A stretch of DNA of 64,000 bases from Thunnus maccoyii (taxonomy: Eukaryota > Chordata > Actinopteri > Scombriformes > Scombridae): contig NC_056547.1 of the NCBI RefSeq assembly GCF_910596095.1, positions 27,097,647 to 27,161,646 of the forward strand. Reading direction: 5' to 3'. This document shows positions 31,343 through 42,419 of this stretch, one piece after another; the first letter of the stretch is position 1, and each line of letters starts with the position of its first letter. The notes below the pieces were generated by a model. The model made no database searches. It worked only from the letters and a program-made list of their open reading frames with translations, and was not told the origin of the DNA. The position numbers were made by a program, and so were the translations under genes.

Positions 31343-31602
31343 TCAGCCGGCTGTGGCTCAGGAGGTAGAGCAGGTCGTCCACTAACCGGAAGATCAGCAC
31401 TTCGATTCCCGGCTCCTCCAGTTTGCATATCGATGTGTCCTTGAGCAAGATACTTAACCCCTAATTGCTCCTGATGACTGTGAGTGTGAGAATGTGTGTG
31501 ACCTTGCATGGTAGCCCCTGTACCCATTCAGCGTATGAATGAGTGTGAATGGGTGAATGTGACTAGAAAGGTGCTATACAAGTACAGTCCTTTTACCATT
31601 TA
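31343..31602 (+). mobile_element. tRNA-derived SINE
   Basis: A tRNA-like head has an A-box-like TGGCTCAGGAGG, an anticodon-arm-like middle and a B-box-like TTCGATTCCC, closed by GGCTCCTCCA. It is followed by a non-tRNA body and the tail CTAGAAAGGTGCTATACAAG then TACAGTCC..TTTACCATTTA. I recognise this head and tail as an abundant teleost SINE. It is slightly degraded, and target-site duplications are not clear. Confidence 0.82.
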
Positions 31603-31739
31603 ACGCCCTAAAAATGTATTTTCAGATTCTTATTATTAGCAATGGGGTCTTACATGAACACACAATTTCTTGCCGAGGTTGGAACAGTTTTGGTTATTTC
31701 ACATAGACTATCTTATGTTTCAGACCACATATGTATCAA

Positions 31740-31905
31740 ATCTCTCTATATAAGGCAAGGAATCTCTGTCTGTCTGTATATATGTGTGTCCTTCACATAT
31801 CTTGAGAGCCATTCATCCGATCTACTTCATACTTGATGGATGAATTGCTGGGGACCCAAGCAGTGCAGTGTCGAGAGTGAAGTTCTTTGGATTTCCTTCT
31901 TTTTC
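31740..31905 (+). repeat. Dispersed teleost repeat fragment
   Basis: AGGCAAGGAATCTCTGTCTG, then ATGTGTGTCCTTCACATATC and TTGCTGGGGACCCAAGCAG, form a phrase common in fish genomes. The family is not named with confidence. Confidence 0.55.
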
Positions 31906-32239
31906 TGCCTGTGGAGTCAAGGACAGGAAATACGGACAGAGCCACTCTGCGATTGTAACCCACATTGTGGTTGGAGGTGGGATACTCCATAGTTTTGATG
32001 ACTTGTGTATGAGGTTAGTCCTCATACAGAAAGCTTTTTCTCTTGTAAAATACTAATAATAAATCAGAAACCTAACCTTTATGTTGTTTGTCAAAGTATG
32101 TTTTTCAACAGTAAGCATCCAAACAGGTTTATGTTAGAACTGAATAACAGTCTAATCTTTTCCTTTTCCTTATAATAATATTCTATAATACTAAGGGCTT
32201 AGCTACCCTGCAATACACACTCTATTTTTTAAATATATA

Positions 32240-32415
32240 TACAGTATATATTTTTGGGTGCATTTTTAAGCCCTTATTACAGCGACAGTAGAGAGTAGAC
32301 AGGAAACAGTGGGGAAAGAGAGACTAGGAGGTGACATGCAACATGGGTCTGCTGTTGGAATCGAACCATGGACATTGCGGTTATTTGGCATGTGTATTAG
32401 CCAGTTGGCTACCAG
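32240..32415 (-). mobile_element. tRNA-derived SINE, second family, minus strand
   Basis: On the minus strand a tRNA-like head (with a GGTTCGATTCC-type B box, here degraded) is followed by CCTGTCTACTCTCTACTGTC and a tail of GCTTAAAAATGC. The same arrangement appears in forward orientation at 52868-53045, so two copies of one family bracket 20 kb. Confidence 0.7.
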
Positions 32416-32707
32416 GGTCTACCATACACTCTATTTTTACGTCTTTGTTACAACGCCCGAGTAGTCAAAGGAGGCAAATGAGGAGAAGCACGACTCCAGG
32501 GTGATGTTTCAGCATGAAGCATTTATTTTACATAGCACTGTGAACAACAGATCTGCCAAACACCTTCCAGCATCACCTACACACACAAACTGACTCATAG
32601 ATATAGAAACGTAGATACCACCTTTTGCGATTTGACGTGCATCTGCATGGTTGCCATACTGTGGCGGTCAACAGTCAAGAGTCAGAGAGAGTAGACCACT
32701 TGGAAAA

Positions 32708-33177
32708 ATGCTGCAGGTGTGTGCTGCATTTGACTGTACAAACAGACAAAACATTCAAAAACAGGCATTGCAGGATAACTTTTCACAAGTAAGTTATGTA
32801 AGTTAGTGAATGTGAAATATCGCTTTAGGCTATCCTGAAAATGACCTGACACTGTTGTGATGATGTTACTGAATAATTATTAAAGCACTACATGACATCG
32901 TTATTTGTATAATTTACTTTCTAGAAAGTTATCAGCTGGAATGTGTTTGTGCTCATGAGGTCATGCAAGCTAGATCTAGTAAGCCAAATTTATGCTGCTA
33001 GCTTAAATGAATGCACTGGTTGCACTATTCAGCTACATGCTAGAAGTAATTTTGAGATGGCCTTGTTTTTGTCAAAGGTTCCCCAAAGCTCCTGGACTAA
33101 GGAAAGCTTGGACCATAGCTGTCAGATGGAAGGATTTTGAGCCTAATGACACTACAGTTCTCTCTGTGAATATTGTT
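32708..33177 (+). pseudogene. Broken two-exon THAP zinc-finger domain
   Basis: Exon 1 (32708-32788) starts MLQVCAAFDCTNRQN, the C-x4-C start of a THAP domain. A frameshift then leads to RITFH before a consensus donor GTAAGT. Exon 2 starts after an acceptor CAAAG at 33078. The phase-matched join gives ITFHKFPKAPGLRKAW, the central THAP block with its invariant Trp, then WKDFEPNDTTVL. After that a second frame change and a His-to-Tyr change destroy the final C-x-H zinc ligands. THAP domains are C2CH zinc-dependent DNA-binding domains found in transcription factors and P-element-like transposases. No transposase or other C-terminal part is seen nearby, so the parent type is unknown. The canonical intron argues against a simple processed copy. 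Confidence 0.78.
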
Positions 33178-33354
33178 TGAACTATCTCTTTTTGGTGTTG
33201 CACTTGTCTCACAGCCAGCTGTACATAGACACCAATGTGATTTGTCCAGCTTGGAGGACGGCTCTTTTGGTGAAATTAGGTTGTAGCTCGTTGTCTAGCT
33301 TACTACGGTAGGAAATCAGCGTCATTTGTGTTCTAATGTTTCTGTAATGTGTTG

Positions 33355-33495
33355 TGTTGTGGTATTTGCAGCACATTTTCTAAATGCTGCACGTGTTGAA
33401 GATGTTTTCTTAATTTGCTTGTGTTTTGTCTATTTGCATGTGTTTTCTTATATTGCAGCACATTTGCCCTTGTCGGCCACCGTATAAGCGTGTAC
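33355..33495. repeat. Dispersed repeat end (CGGTGGCCGACAAGGGC)
   Basis: Read on the minus strand this begins TACGGTGGCCGACAAGGGCA and continues with ACACATGCAAATAGACAAAA and further A-rich steps, a common fish MITE end. A loosely similar TGTGGCGGTCAAC lies at about 32662. Confidence 0.55.
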
Positions 33496-33499
33496 GATA

Positions 33500-33983
33500 T
33501 GTATGATAGAATTGAAAGCTTGACGGGCGTAGCAACAGTAACTTAGGAGGACAGGGGTCAGTTAATACAATGTTCAAAATATTTGCCCAAATCAGGTTTG
33601 TCATCAGACAGTTTTCCCACCCACAGGAAGTGTTGTATGTAATCTGAAGAGTGAAATGTGAAGTGTCTCATTAACATCTAATTGTACATCCTGAAAAAGC
33701 TTTTTCCTTTCTCTTCCATTTTGGGATATTAAGGTTAACATTTTCAAACTTTTGCAGTCAATGCCATTTGGAGCCATCAAGATAAAAAAAAACTGACAGA
33801 TTATAACAGAGAACTGTAAAAACCAAGGACAATATCATACTAAAATATAGTTAAGCTCCAATCCAACTAAATCTGTTACTACCTTAAGAACAAACACTGG
33901 AAAATATTTGTGGCTGTTAAATTGTGTGTTGTCTTGCTCCACAAAACCTATTCAACCTTGACTTGTGTTGCAGCAGCAGAAAA
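33500..33983. other. Intergenic DNA, nothing recognised
   Basis: No feature supported. Confidence 0.5.
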
Positions 33984-34319
33984 TCAATAATATGCTTGTG
34001 TCTTCACTTCTTCTAATTTGGTAACACAGTTCAAGTTATTCCTCAAGTGGGCTGGTATATGATTTTTTCTCAAAGAAGCAGATGTGTGACTACGTTTTAA
34101 CAGCTGGCCTAGTGACCTTCTTGGATATGATGGCCAGTACATGATTGGAGTGTGGTGTACCACAGCAGTTTCATTTTGGCTAAAAGTGATGTAGACTGCC
34201 CCATCCAAGCCAATTCTTACTTCCATGTGGACGAATGGCCTCCAGTTGTTATTGTGTGTTATTTCTGCTTCTATAAACTGTGATAAAAAAAAACCTTCCA
34301 TATATCTAAATTGAGCCAT
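33984..34319 (-). other. Unrecognised 111-codon open frame
   Basis: The minus strand is open for 111 codons with a balanced composition (for example NNNWRPFVHMEVRIGL and PIMYWPSYPRRSLGQLLKR), unlike the repetitive frames nearby. It has no signal peptide, membrane segment or motif I can name, and no splice context was worked out. It could be a decayed mobile-element ORF or chance. Confidence 0.2.
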
Positions 34320-34389
34320 TTAAAGTCTTTTGTAACCTGAGAACAAGTACCCTGAAGAGTTTAGGTTGGCTAAATCACTATCAACGCAT

Positions 34390-34856
34390 AAGGGTTTTTT
34401 GTAGTAGTGGAAGTAGCATGGTAACAGCAGCAATACAGCAGCAGCAGCAGCAGTAGTAGTACTATTAACAGCAGTGGTAGTAACTATGATGTAAGCAGTT
34501 AGCAGCAACAGTTGTAGAAGTAGCATAGTAGCGGGAGCGATAACAGTATTAGCATCAATATAGCTACAACTACATCGAGGTAGTTGTAGCTATAGTGGTA
34601 GTAGTGGTAGTGTTAGCAGCAGGAGAGGTAGTATTAGTAGCAGTCATAGCAACAGCAGCAGCAGCGATAGTAGTAGTAGCAGTATTAGTGGCAGCTGTAA
34701 AGATAGTAGTAGCAGCCTATTAGCAGTATTAGTGTTAGCAGTAGCAGTAGAGCTAGCTGTGGCAACAGCAATAGTAGCATCAGTTGTTATAGCAGCAGTG
34801 GCAGAAATAGCAACAACGCTAGCAGTAGCAGTTATAGCAGAAGTAGTATCGGCGGT
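34390..34856. repeat. Degenerate AGC/AGT trinucleotide repeat, left part
   Basis: Mixed AGC, AGT and GTA triplets with interruptions cover about 470 bp, interrupted on the right by the hAT element. Open frames through it give low-complexity Ala/Val/Leu or Thr-rich peptides and are artefacts. Confidence 0.85.
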
Positions 34857-35806
34857 CAGTGTTGCCAGATTGGGTGGTTTTCCGCCCAATTGGACAGTTT
34901 TGGGTTGCATTTTGCCGGAAAAAATGGGATTTGGCGGGTGGACAGAATTTGGGCTGGTTTTCCATGAGTTGGGCGGGTTTTTAATTATATTACACATTAA
35001 AATATATCACAAAATATATATTCAGAAAAATGTATTCCTTTGTTATGTAGAGAGAGCATTTTCCCAAGTGACACTGTTCAAAGATGATACGAGAAATGAA
35101 TGAATGTGTGCATAGGTCTAATATGGAATGGATGGACGTCTGCCACGTTCCACCCTCCCTGACAGCAGTTGGGGAGCTTTGACTCTTCCATGTATTAGCA
35201 AGTTCATCTGGTGAATGCACACACTTCAAGTGTTGCCAATTCACTTGGCCTAAGTGACTGCGCAAAGTTCTACACTGAGTTAGAAGTTGGAATGATCGTG
35301 AATGTATTTTCATTCTGAAAGAAAAGTTGCACGCATTATCATTATTTATCTGACTCTTTGGTATTATGTGTTTCTCTCTCTCTTGAGTGTGTGTGTGTGT
35401 GTGGAGGGTACACTTCAATTTGGCATACTGTCAAGGCTTGTGTTGCAGTTTACCAAATTAGGTAAAACCTATTATTATGGTAGCTATTTGAGCTGTCCCT
35501 TTATTATTTCTTTATTTTTATGGCAGGGGGTAGAAATGGGTATATAGTTTTATTGTTGTATTGTAGGATGTATTCTGTTGCCTCGTATTTGCATTCTAGT
35601 GCACTTGTTAACACTTAAATTTTTAATTTTTAAATTAATTATTATGCATTATTGAAGTATTGTAGTGAGCCACAAAACTGTCACTATTGTTTATTAATTT
35701 TCATTGTTTATCATCTATAATATTTGCATGTTTTTTTAAAAATCAATTTGGGGAGATTTTGAGTACTTATTGGGCTGGGAAACATCAAACTAATCTGGCA
35801 ATACTG
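34857..35806 (+). mobile_element. hAT-type DNA transposon remnant (950 bp) inserted in the trinucleotide repeat
   Basis: The ends are inverted copies: CAGTGTTGCCAGATTGGG on the left, and CAGTATTGCCAGATTAG when the right end is reverse-complemented. Flanking octamers TCGGCGGT and GCAGCAGT agree at 5 of 8 positions; two of the three differences are transitions. This is compatible with a decayed 8-bp target duplication typical of hAT. Near 35040-35100 the plus strand encodes VERAFSQVTLFKDDTRNE, resembling the C-terminal hAT dimerisation block. The rest of the transposase is missing, so it is non-autonomous. Confidence 0.75.
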
Positions 35807-36065
35807 GCAGCAGTACATCAGTAGTAGAAGGAGTAGTACTGGCAACAGTATTAGGTATTAGGCAATGTATTTCCAGTATTAGGCAATGATAAAAGCAACA
35901 TTTATAATGGTAGCATTGTAAGTATTGATAGGAGTGGTTATATTAGTTGGAGTACCTGCTGTGGTGGTAGCAGTAGCAGTAGCAACACTACAGTATTAGC
36001 AGCAGCTGCAGCTTCTATTAGTAGTATTAGCAGTTGCAGTATTAGCAGGAGCATTAATATTAACA
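35807..36065. repeat. Degenerate AGC/AGT trinucleotide repeat, right part
   Basis: This resumes the repeat on the other side of the hAT insertion (GCAGTAGCAGTAGCAAC and similar), showing that the repeat pre-dated the element. Confidence 0.8.
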
Positions 36066-36850
36066 GTGTTATCAGAAGTCATTCAGCACATTTCAAGTTG
36101 CTCTCCCTGCAGTAAGGCCTCCTAGCTGCCTGGTCAGACTGTTTTTCAGGGAGTAACAGCCCTGTGGTCACGTGGCTGGTTGGTCAGGGAGGTCAGGGTG
36201 GTGGGGGGCAGGGAAGGGAAGCGGAGGGGAAAATCACATGTTCCCAGGAATGTTAGGCTCTGTTGTGGGTGAGCAGTGGGAAGCTCATGGCCATCAGCAT
36301 GAAAACAGTGGAGGAGCTCAGTTAATCTCAAGATGAGTACAACAGGCTGTATTCAGAGCTGGTTTCCAGCTGAGAAGATAAGCAGTTACAAATGAATTGT
36401 TTTAAACCTAAAAATGTCAATAAAATGGTTCATTAGTAGTTTTTATATTGCTATTCAGACAAATTTGACTCACATGCAGAAGTGAGGTGCTGCAGTGTGA
36501 AATAGGTTGGATATGGGTTGCTATCCATTTGGATTTTTTAAAGATAAAAACCAACACCAACATTTTTGAACCAAAATTTCTGAATCAATTCCTTATACCT
36601 AAATGACAAAATAGGTTCTATTTGTATGTAGTCACAACGACAACCTTACTAGTTCCTGCTTTCACTAGTGTAAACCTGGAAAACTCACATGCTGGAAAGC
36701 GTGTTATGTTACTATGACAACTCACAATGTGGACTGTCAAGTCACAATCTTAGCTGCAGCATAAATGCATATTGAACACAGTTTTTATTGCAGTGATTAT
36801 GATGTTTACTGCTTATTTCCTCCTTTTTTATTAAAACCATTTGATTTAGA
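36066..36850. other. Intergenic DNA, nothing recognised
   Basis: No feature supported. Confidence 0.5.
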
Positions 36851-36852
36851 TT

Positions 36853-37150
36853 TAAAGCACCAGTGTGTAGGATTTAGTGGTATTTAGCAGTGAGGTTGCA
36901 GATTGCAACAAACTGAATACCCCTCCCCCTCCCCTTCCAAGTGTGTAGGAGAACCTATGGTGGCCATGAAACTTGTGAAAAACACGAAAGGCCGTCTCTA
37001 GAACCAGTGTTTGGTTTGTCTGTTCTGGGCTACTGTAGAAACATGGTGGTGCAACATGGTGGGCTCCATGGAAAAGGACCCGCTCCCTATGTAGATATAA
37101 AGGTGCATTCTGAGGAAACAAAAACAAAACAATTCTTATTTTCAGGTGAT
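36853..37150 (+). mobile_element. MITE-like dispersed repeat (CAGTGTGTAGGATTTAGTGG family)
   Basis: Begins AAGCACCAGTGTGTAGGATT and carries ACTGAATACCCCTCCC, GGCTACTGTAGAAACATGG and TCTTATTTTCAGGTGATTA. I recognise these as a very abundant fish element whose complete form ends with an inverted copy of the first 20 bp. Here the right end is missing. Confidence 0.75.
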
Positions 37151-37199
37151 TAAAGCCCCCCCAGGGTGCTTTATGAACATATTACATCAGAGTTCAGAA

Positions 37200-37560
37200 A
37201 AAACAGCTTAACACATTTAATTTTTTAACAATATATATATATCAAATGACAGTGTGTAATGTCAGAGGCATTGCTAATAGTGATGAACCTCCAGAGAATT
37301 ATCAGTGACTCTGCAGCTCCCCTCAGCTTTACAGAGCTTTATAGCGAGTTTCGGCTCATTGTTTCGCTGTTTGGCTCATAGTTGTTTTTGACTGCAGCAG
37401 GCAGCTTTCAGTTTTCAGAGAAAAAGCTAAAAAGACACTGTACACTACCTGCTGATTAAATCAATTGAAGCGTGTGTGTGTGTGTGTGTGGCGATGTGGC
37501 TCTTTAAGCAGTATGCGATTATTTTTTGGCTCCTAGTGCGCCACCTGCAGTAGCAATAAA
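37200..37560. repeat. Dispersed repeat fragment plus (GT)n
   Basis: A GAGCTTTATAGCGAGTTTCGG / GCAGGCAGCTTTCAG block resembles another common fish repeat. A (GT)n run of about 20 bp lies at 37471-37490. Confidence 0.5.
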
Positions 37561-39602
37561 ATGGATCAGAGAATGAAGGAGACCAGCTCACACCTCAGTG
37601 AGCAGCTCTCCAGTGCTGGATGCATCCTTCAGGATGTATCTTCTGCTGGTCCCACTCTCTCCTTGCTCCTAACCATCAAACCAGTTTGCAGGAAGGTGCA
37701 GGTGCTGAATACTGCGCAAGTGTTGGAGCAACATATTAATAATTTCTCAGCTTTTTTTCTATTAAAAAGCAATGCAGTTTTTGATCTTGCTACCCCACTA
37801 CAGAGTGGATACATTTGTTTTCTACTGAAATTGTTACATAATTTAAAATCTGACTATGCTACCCGACTACTATTAGGAAATGTAGTTAAAAGAGTACTCC
37901 TCCATTTAGCATCGCACTCCTGTAACACTGTTGGAGTTACAATGGACAGTTTTTTAAAAAAAGGATGAAAATTGATGCAGCAGAATCAGAAATACTGTCT
38001 TTTTTATTCCAAACATTCTTGTTCTTGGTCAAAACCTGGTGCCTGCAACTCTACACAAGTCATTTGACTGTACAGATTCAGCCACATAGCCTGGAGCCAC
38101 TGGCCTCAAGCAGGTGACATCACTTGAGGCATTTTATCAGACAACTTGTTTACTTATGCAGAGCTACATGTAAACAGACTTTTATGTTAAATCAGTGGAG
38201 TTCCTCTTTAAACTAGTAGCTTTCTATATGTAGCATCTTTACTGTCCAACAAGCAGAGTTTCTCAATCTTGGGGTTAGGACCCCATATGGAGTGCCTTGA
38301 TCAGCAGATGGGCAGATTTCTAAAATATTATGTTTTTACAATCTTAGGATAATGAATTAGAAACATGATTATTTTCGAATATTCCACCTGAATAATAATA
38401 AACCTTTATTATCAAAAGTCTGGAGTATGATTCAGTGGGAATATTTGGAAATACTTGCACATTTCTAATGCAATATAATGACAACTTAACGTCAAGATCT
38501 TAACCATGAGAATTGTGGGATCTAAATGACTATGCCGCAGACCAGAATACGTTAAGAGTGGATACAAAAACAAACAAACTTCATGACGACTTCAACGTGT
38601 TCATTAAAGGTGATCTCATACGCTGCAGTTTGCCTGTAGAGCTGCTGCTCACAGAGAGGGGGAAGCAGGCCTCTGTGATCTCCATAAAGAAGTGGTCTGC
38701 TGTTGCCTCTGGCTTATTGAATTCCCTCTAGTCACCACAGGAAGAAAATCCTAATTGACAATTTCACACCGGCTCCTTCCCTCCCCAGTTATTCATTTCC
38801 TATCATTAGTTCATGATGGGTCTTAACTGTATTCCATCTCTTTATTAAAATTACTTACACATTTCCTCCTCTTCCCCTTACCACCAGTGCCCCGCTTACC
38901 ACTGCGCTTGGAGTGCCCTTGCAAGGCTAGTCTTTGAGGAGTGCACTGAATTGGTTGTATAATTGTCTGTTACATAACTGAGTGAATTAAGCAGGAGATA
39001 TGTTTAAAATGAGGGCATGGATTGGTGGCAGTGAAGAATACTGTGTTCTAGCTTTTTGCCTTGCAGAGTAAAAGGGGGAGGAGAATTTTTCTCCATGTAT
39101 GTGTGTGTGTGTGTGTGTTTGTGTGTGACAATAGCAGTGAGGGATGGAAAGGGAAAGACAGAAACAGATAAAGCTGGTGTGCAGCAGAGGGATAGATGCG
39201 TAGGCATGGTGTAACAGCATGAGTCATCACAACTTAGCTGATGGACGTGTGGCTTGAATCCAAAGAGGCCGTCCTCCTGGGAAACCTACTGTATATCTGG
39301 AATTCTTCCTGTTAAAGCATTTAAAGTAAAGAACTGCTTTACTTTGTTTACATCTTTGGTGTTAAGGCTCATTGCTGTTGTGTTTTTATACCGTATTGCC
39401 CAGAGATCAGCTGTCAATCAATGTGTGAGCAGTACTGTCAAGTCTTTTCCTGGAATTTTCTGTTATTGACGTTTGACTGAAATGACTGCTTTCATCTATT
39501 AGCCATGCTAACTATTTATTCCAAACAAACTAGAAATGTAAAATTCATAACTTAATGTACGCCAGAGGAGTTTTCTAGAAAAGACCAACCATATACAGAG
39601 TA
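37561..39602. other. Intergenic DNA with a GT microsatellite
   Basis: A 135-codon open frame starts at 37561 but has no recognisable domain. A GT microsatellite lies at 39099-39127. The rest is unassigned. Confidence 0.5.
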
Positions 39603-40076
39603 TTTAAAGGAATAGTTTGACATCTTTAAGAACATGCTTATTCACTTTCACGCTGGGTTACATACCAATACCAGTACATCCATACCTCTCTCATGTCTGC
39701 ACAGTAAATATAAAGCTACCTCCTGCAGCCAGTTAGCTTAGCTTAGCACTAAGACTGGAAGCAGGGGGCAACAGCTACTTGCTTGTTGGTTCTGACCAAA
39801 GGTAATAAAATGAGCTTAGGATCACCTCTAAAGCTCAACATGTTATATCTTGTTTTTTTTCAATCTGTACAAAAACCGTAGTAAAATGACAAGCTGTGGT
39901 TTTACAGGAGTCATGAAAGGCTAGCTCACTGTTTCCAGTCTTTGGGCTATAATGTAACGAGCTGCTAGTGGTAGCTTCATCTTATAAACATTAGAGTGAC
40001 ATCAGTCTTCTCATTTAACTCTCAGCAAGAAAACAAGAGTTACTAATGAGCATATATATTGAACTATTGCTTTACG
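39603..40076. mobile_element. MITE copy (AGCTTAGCACTAAGAC family), well preserved
   Basis: The left end is TTTAAAGGAATAGTTTGACAT and the right end is TATTGAACTATTGCTTTACG, inverted copies. The body has GTTAGCTTAGCTTAGCAC, ACCTCTAAAGCTCAACATG and TGTGGTTTTACAGGAG. It is the clearest copy of the family here and has no open frame. Confidence 0.8.
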
Positions 40077-40079
40077 AGA

Positions 40080-42283
40080 CATTTCACTTATTTTCAATGC
40101 AACTTCATTTAACTTTTACTTCAAGGTTGTTAATGACACTTTTTTCGCCTGTGTCATACAGTCCTTAAAAAGAGCCATTTGTATTGGAATTATGGAATAG
40201 GTTTATGATTCACTTTTTACTCTTAACGTGTCTCTGCATTTTTACAATCTTTGAATTTTGCCAGCACCTTTGTTCCCTTCTTCTTTTAGAACCTGTCACT
40301 GAGGTTAATGTAGCACTTACAACTTATGAAAAGTTAACTTGGTGCCTTTGATTTATTCAGTGGACAGAGTGTGTGTGGGCACTAAACAGGTGATGAAGGC
40401 AAGCTTCTCACTGCATTAAAAGAGTACCTACATGCACTTGCACCACAGAAAATTCAAGCAGTACTTACAACTGACTGAAATATTGTATAACATATACAGA
40501 TAACAATTGTTGTCTGGTCATATTTGCAAAAATATGACATATGTATTGTAAAATATCAGTGATGGCAGAAACAAAAAAAAAACTGATGCTATACCTAATA
40601 GGCAATATACCAAAACAGAGCTATAAGGAGAGTGGATATTGGACTTAAATCTGTCAGGCGGCCAAAATCATGACCCCAAACTCTGTGTTTGCTGGATGAA
40701 TAAAAAGGTGATTGTTTGCTAACGTGTTCACCATAACAATAAGGTAGCAACATGCAATATTTGGTAAAGCATTAGCCAATGCTGCTTGAAATGTATCTCA
40801 GTTGCATAACATTGAAAAGCAGCAACTAAGCCGTTAACAATTTCTGTTTTGAATGTAGAAAAGTCCCTTTCCAACAAAAAACTGTCAAGGAAACTGACAA
40901 GTTCAGGTATTATAAGGATTTAGGAGCTAAATTGTTTCTTGGACACAAAGCGCTAATTGCCACTTTTGTACTTCTCAGCTCAGCTGGTTGCTTACTTTCA
41001 ATAATGGTATTGGTTTGCCAATGCTTTAAAGCACTATGACAAAGGAAACAAAAGGTTTCTCTAGAGACAAGAAGATAAAGTTCCTAAATTCTCAAGAACA
41101 TTTTAACATTAAAGTTCACCCCCTGTAAAGAAGGGCTAACACCGCTTGAATTGGTCTATAATCAAAACAACAACAAGATATAGTGAAGAGAAGCAAACAC
41201 TGGGGTAGGTAGCCTTTAAATCAACGTTGTCTTTTGGTCCTAATGTATCTGAGTCTTGACTTCTTTTGTTCTGGTCATCTAAAATGGCAGGAAATTAACC
41301 ACTGACTCATTTCAATCATTGCTACCAACGGTGTATACACTACTTCAGTATGATTGTCTCCTTTGTTGACTACAAAGGAAATTAAATGCCACACTGTAAA
41401 ACTGTTTAATATCAACACAACTAAACCAGTCAACTATTAAATTGAAAATGTTGAGATCACTCAAACAAAGTAAGTGACTCAAAAGAATTGAGATTCTAAC
41501 AAAATATAATACAAACAAATATATTTAGTCATTATTCATTTACGTCAGGGAATTCTCAGCACGTTTTTGTGTATTCCCTGTCTCTGTTTTCCTCATATTC
41601 CTAATTATAGCCTATTATTATGAAGACTCTAAGTTCTATGAAAGATAGATAGTATATAGCAACACAACAAGCTTTGTCCACAAAATCCTTCTTGAAATAC
41701 ATTTTTATGCACACTTTGTCTCCACTTATTCCTCTGACCATCTGTCTACACACCGGTGTGTAGAGGGTCCACACATTTATCCACAGCATTTCACACAGTG
41801 TCCTCTGTTTGCTCCTTGAGCACTTGGGTGCTTGGAACTGTGTGTTTTGCTAACGCCTGAGAGTACTGCTGCTGGTTTTGTAATTGCATTGATAAGAACA
41901 AACTGCAAATGTGATTGCCAAATTTCCAAGAGCAGATTTTCCATATTTGGAATAATGAACAGAATGCTCTGTTTTTGTTTATTCTGAATTTGAAAATTTA
42001 CAGTAATTTTTAACCATTAAGGACCATGATCACCATCTGCCTTCTGTAATGCACATAGCAGCTTTATTTATTTAATGTTGATTTGTATAGAGACAAGTAT
42101 ATAGTAGGTATTTGTATCTACATTTTTTAGCAGCAAAATGATTTGTATTTGTATTTGTACTCGAATTAAAGTCGAAAGAGGCTTAAAAATCCTGTTTTTG
42201 TTTTTATTACGCTTTTAATTTTAGAAAATTTAAGTGTTACAATAAGTGTTCATGAATAAACTACCTTATGAAGGAGGTCCCCA
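40080..42283. other. AT-rich intergenic DNA, nothing recognised
   Basis: No exon-like frame or named repeat identified. Confidence 0.5.
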
Positions 42284-42352
42284 CACAGAGTCTCGAACTG
42301 GAGTCTCCCAGATCATAGATGACTGTGCTGACAACTGAGCTAAAACTTTACT
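42284..42352 (-). repeat. tRNA-like (SINE head) remnant
   Basis: The minus strand reads TTTAGCTCAGTTGTCAGCAC, then about 20 nt, then CCAGTTCGAGACTC. These resemble a tRNA A box and B box. The stems are too poor for a functional tRNA, so it is a SINE head lying just beyond the LINE 3' end. Confidence 0.55.
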
Positions 42353-42419
42353 CATCGCCTCAGACCTCTACCTATTTATACACCCATAACACTGATAGAC
42401 ATTTTTTTTCTTCCCGAAA

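Noticed and set aside
31343-31420. Functional tRNA gene in the SINE head
   Set aside because: It is followed by the SINE body and tail, and the acceptor stem does not pair.
34644-35103. Open frames giving Ala/Val-rich and Leu/Thr-rich peptides
   Set aside because: They read through the AGC/AGT repeat into the hAT remnant. Only the short hAT-like end has a protein match.
37561-37968. 135-codon open frame on the plus strand
   Set aside because: No recognisable motif, an adjacent dispersed repeat, and no splice context. Kept only as unassigned.
42284-42352. Functional tRNA gene
   Set aside because: A-box and B-box-like strings are present, but the stems do not close well and it sits beside LINE and repeat sequence, so it is a SINE head remnant.
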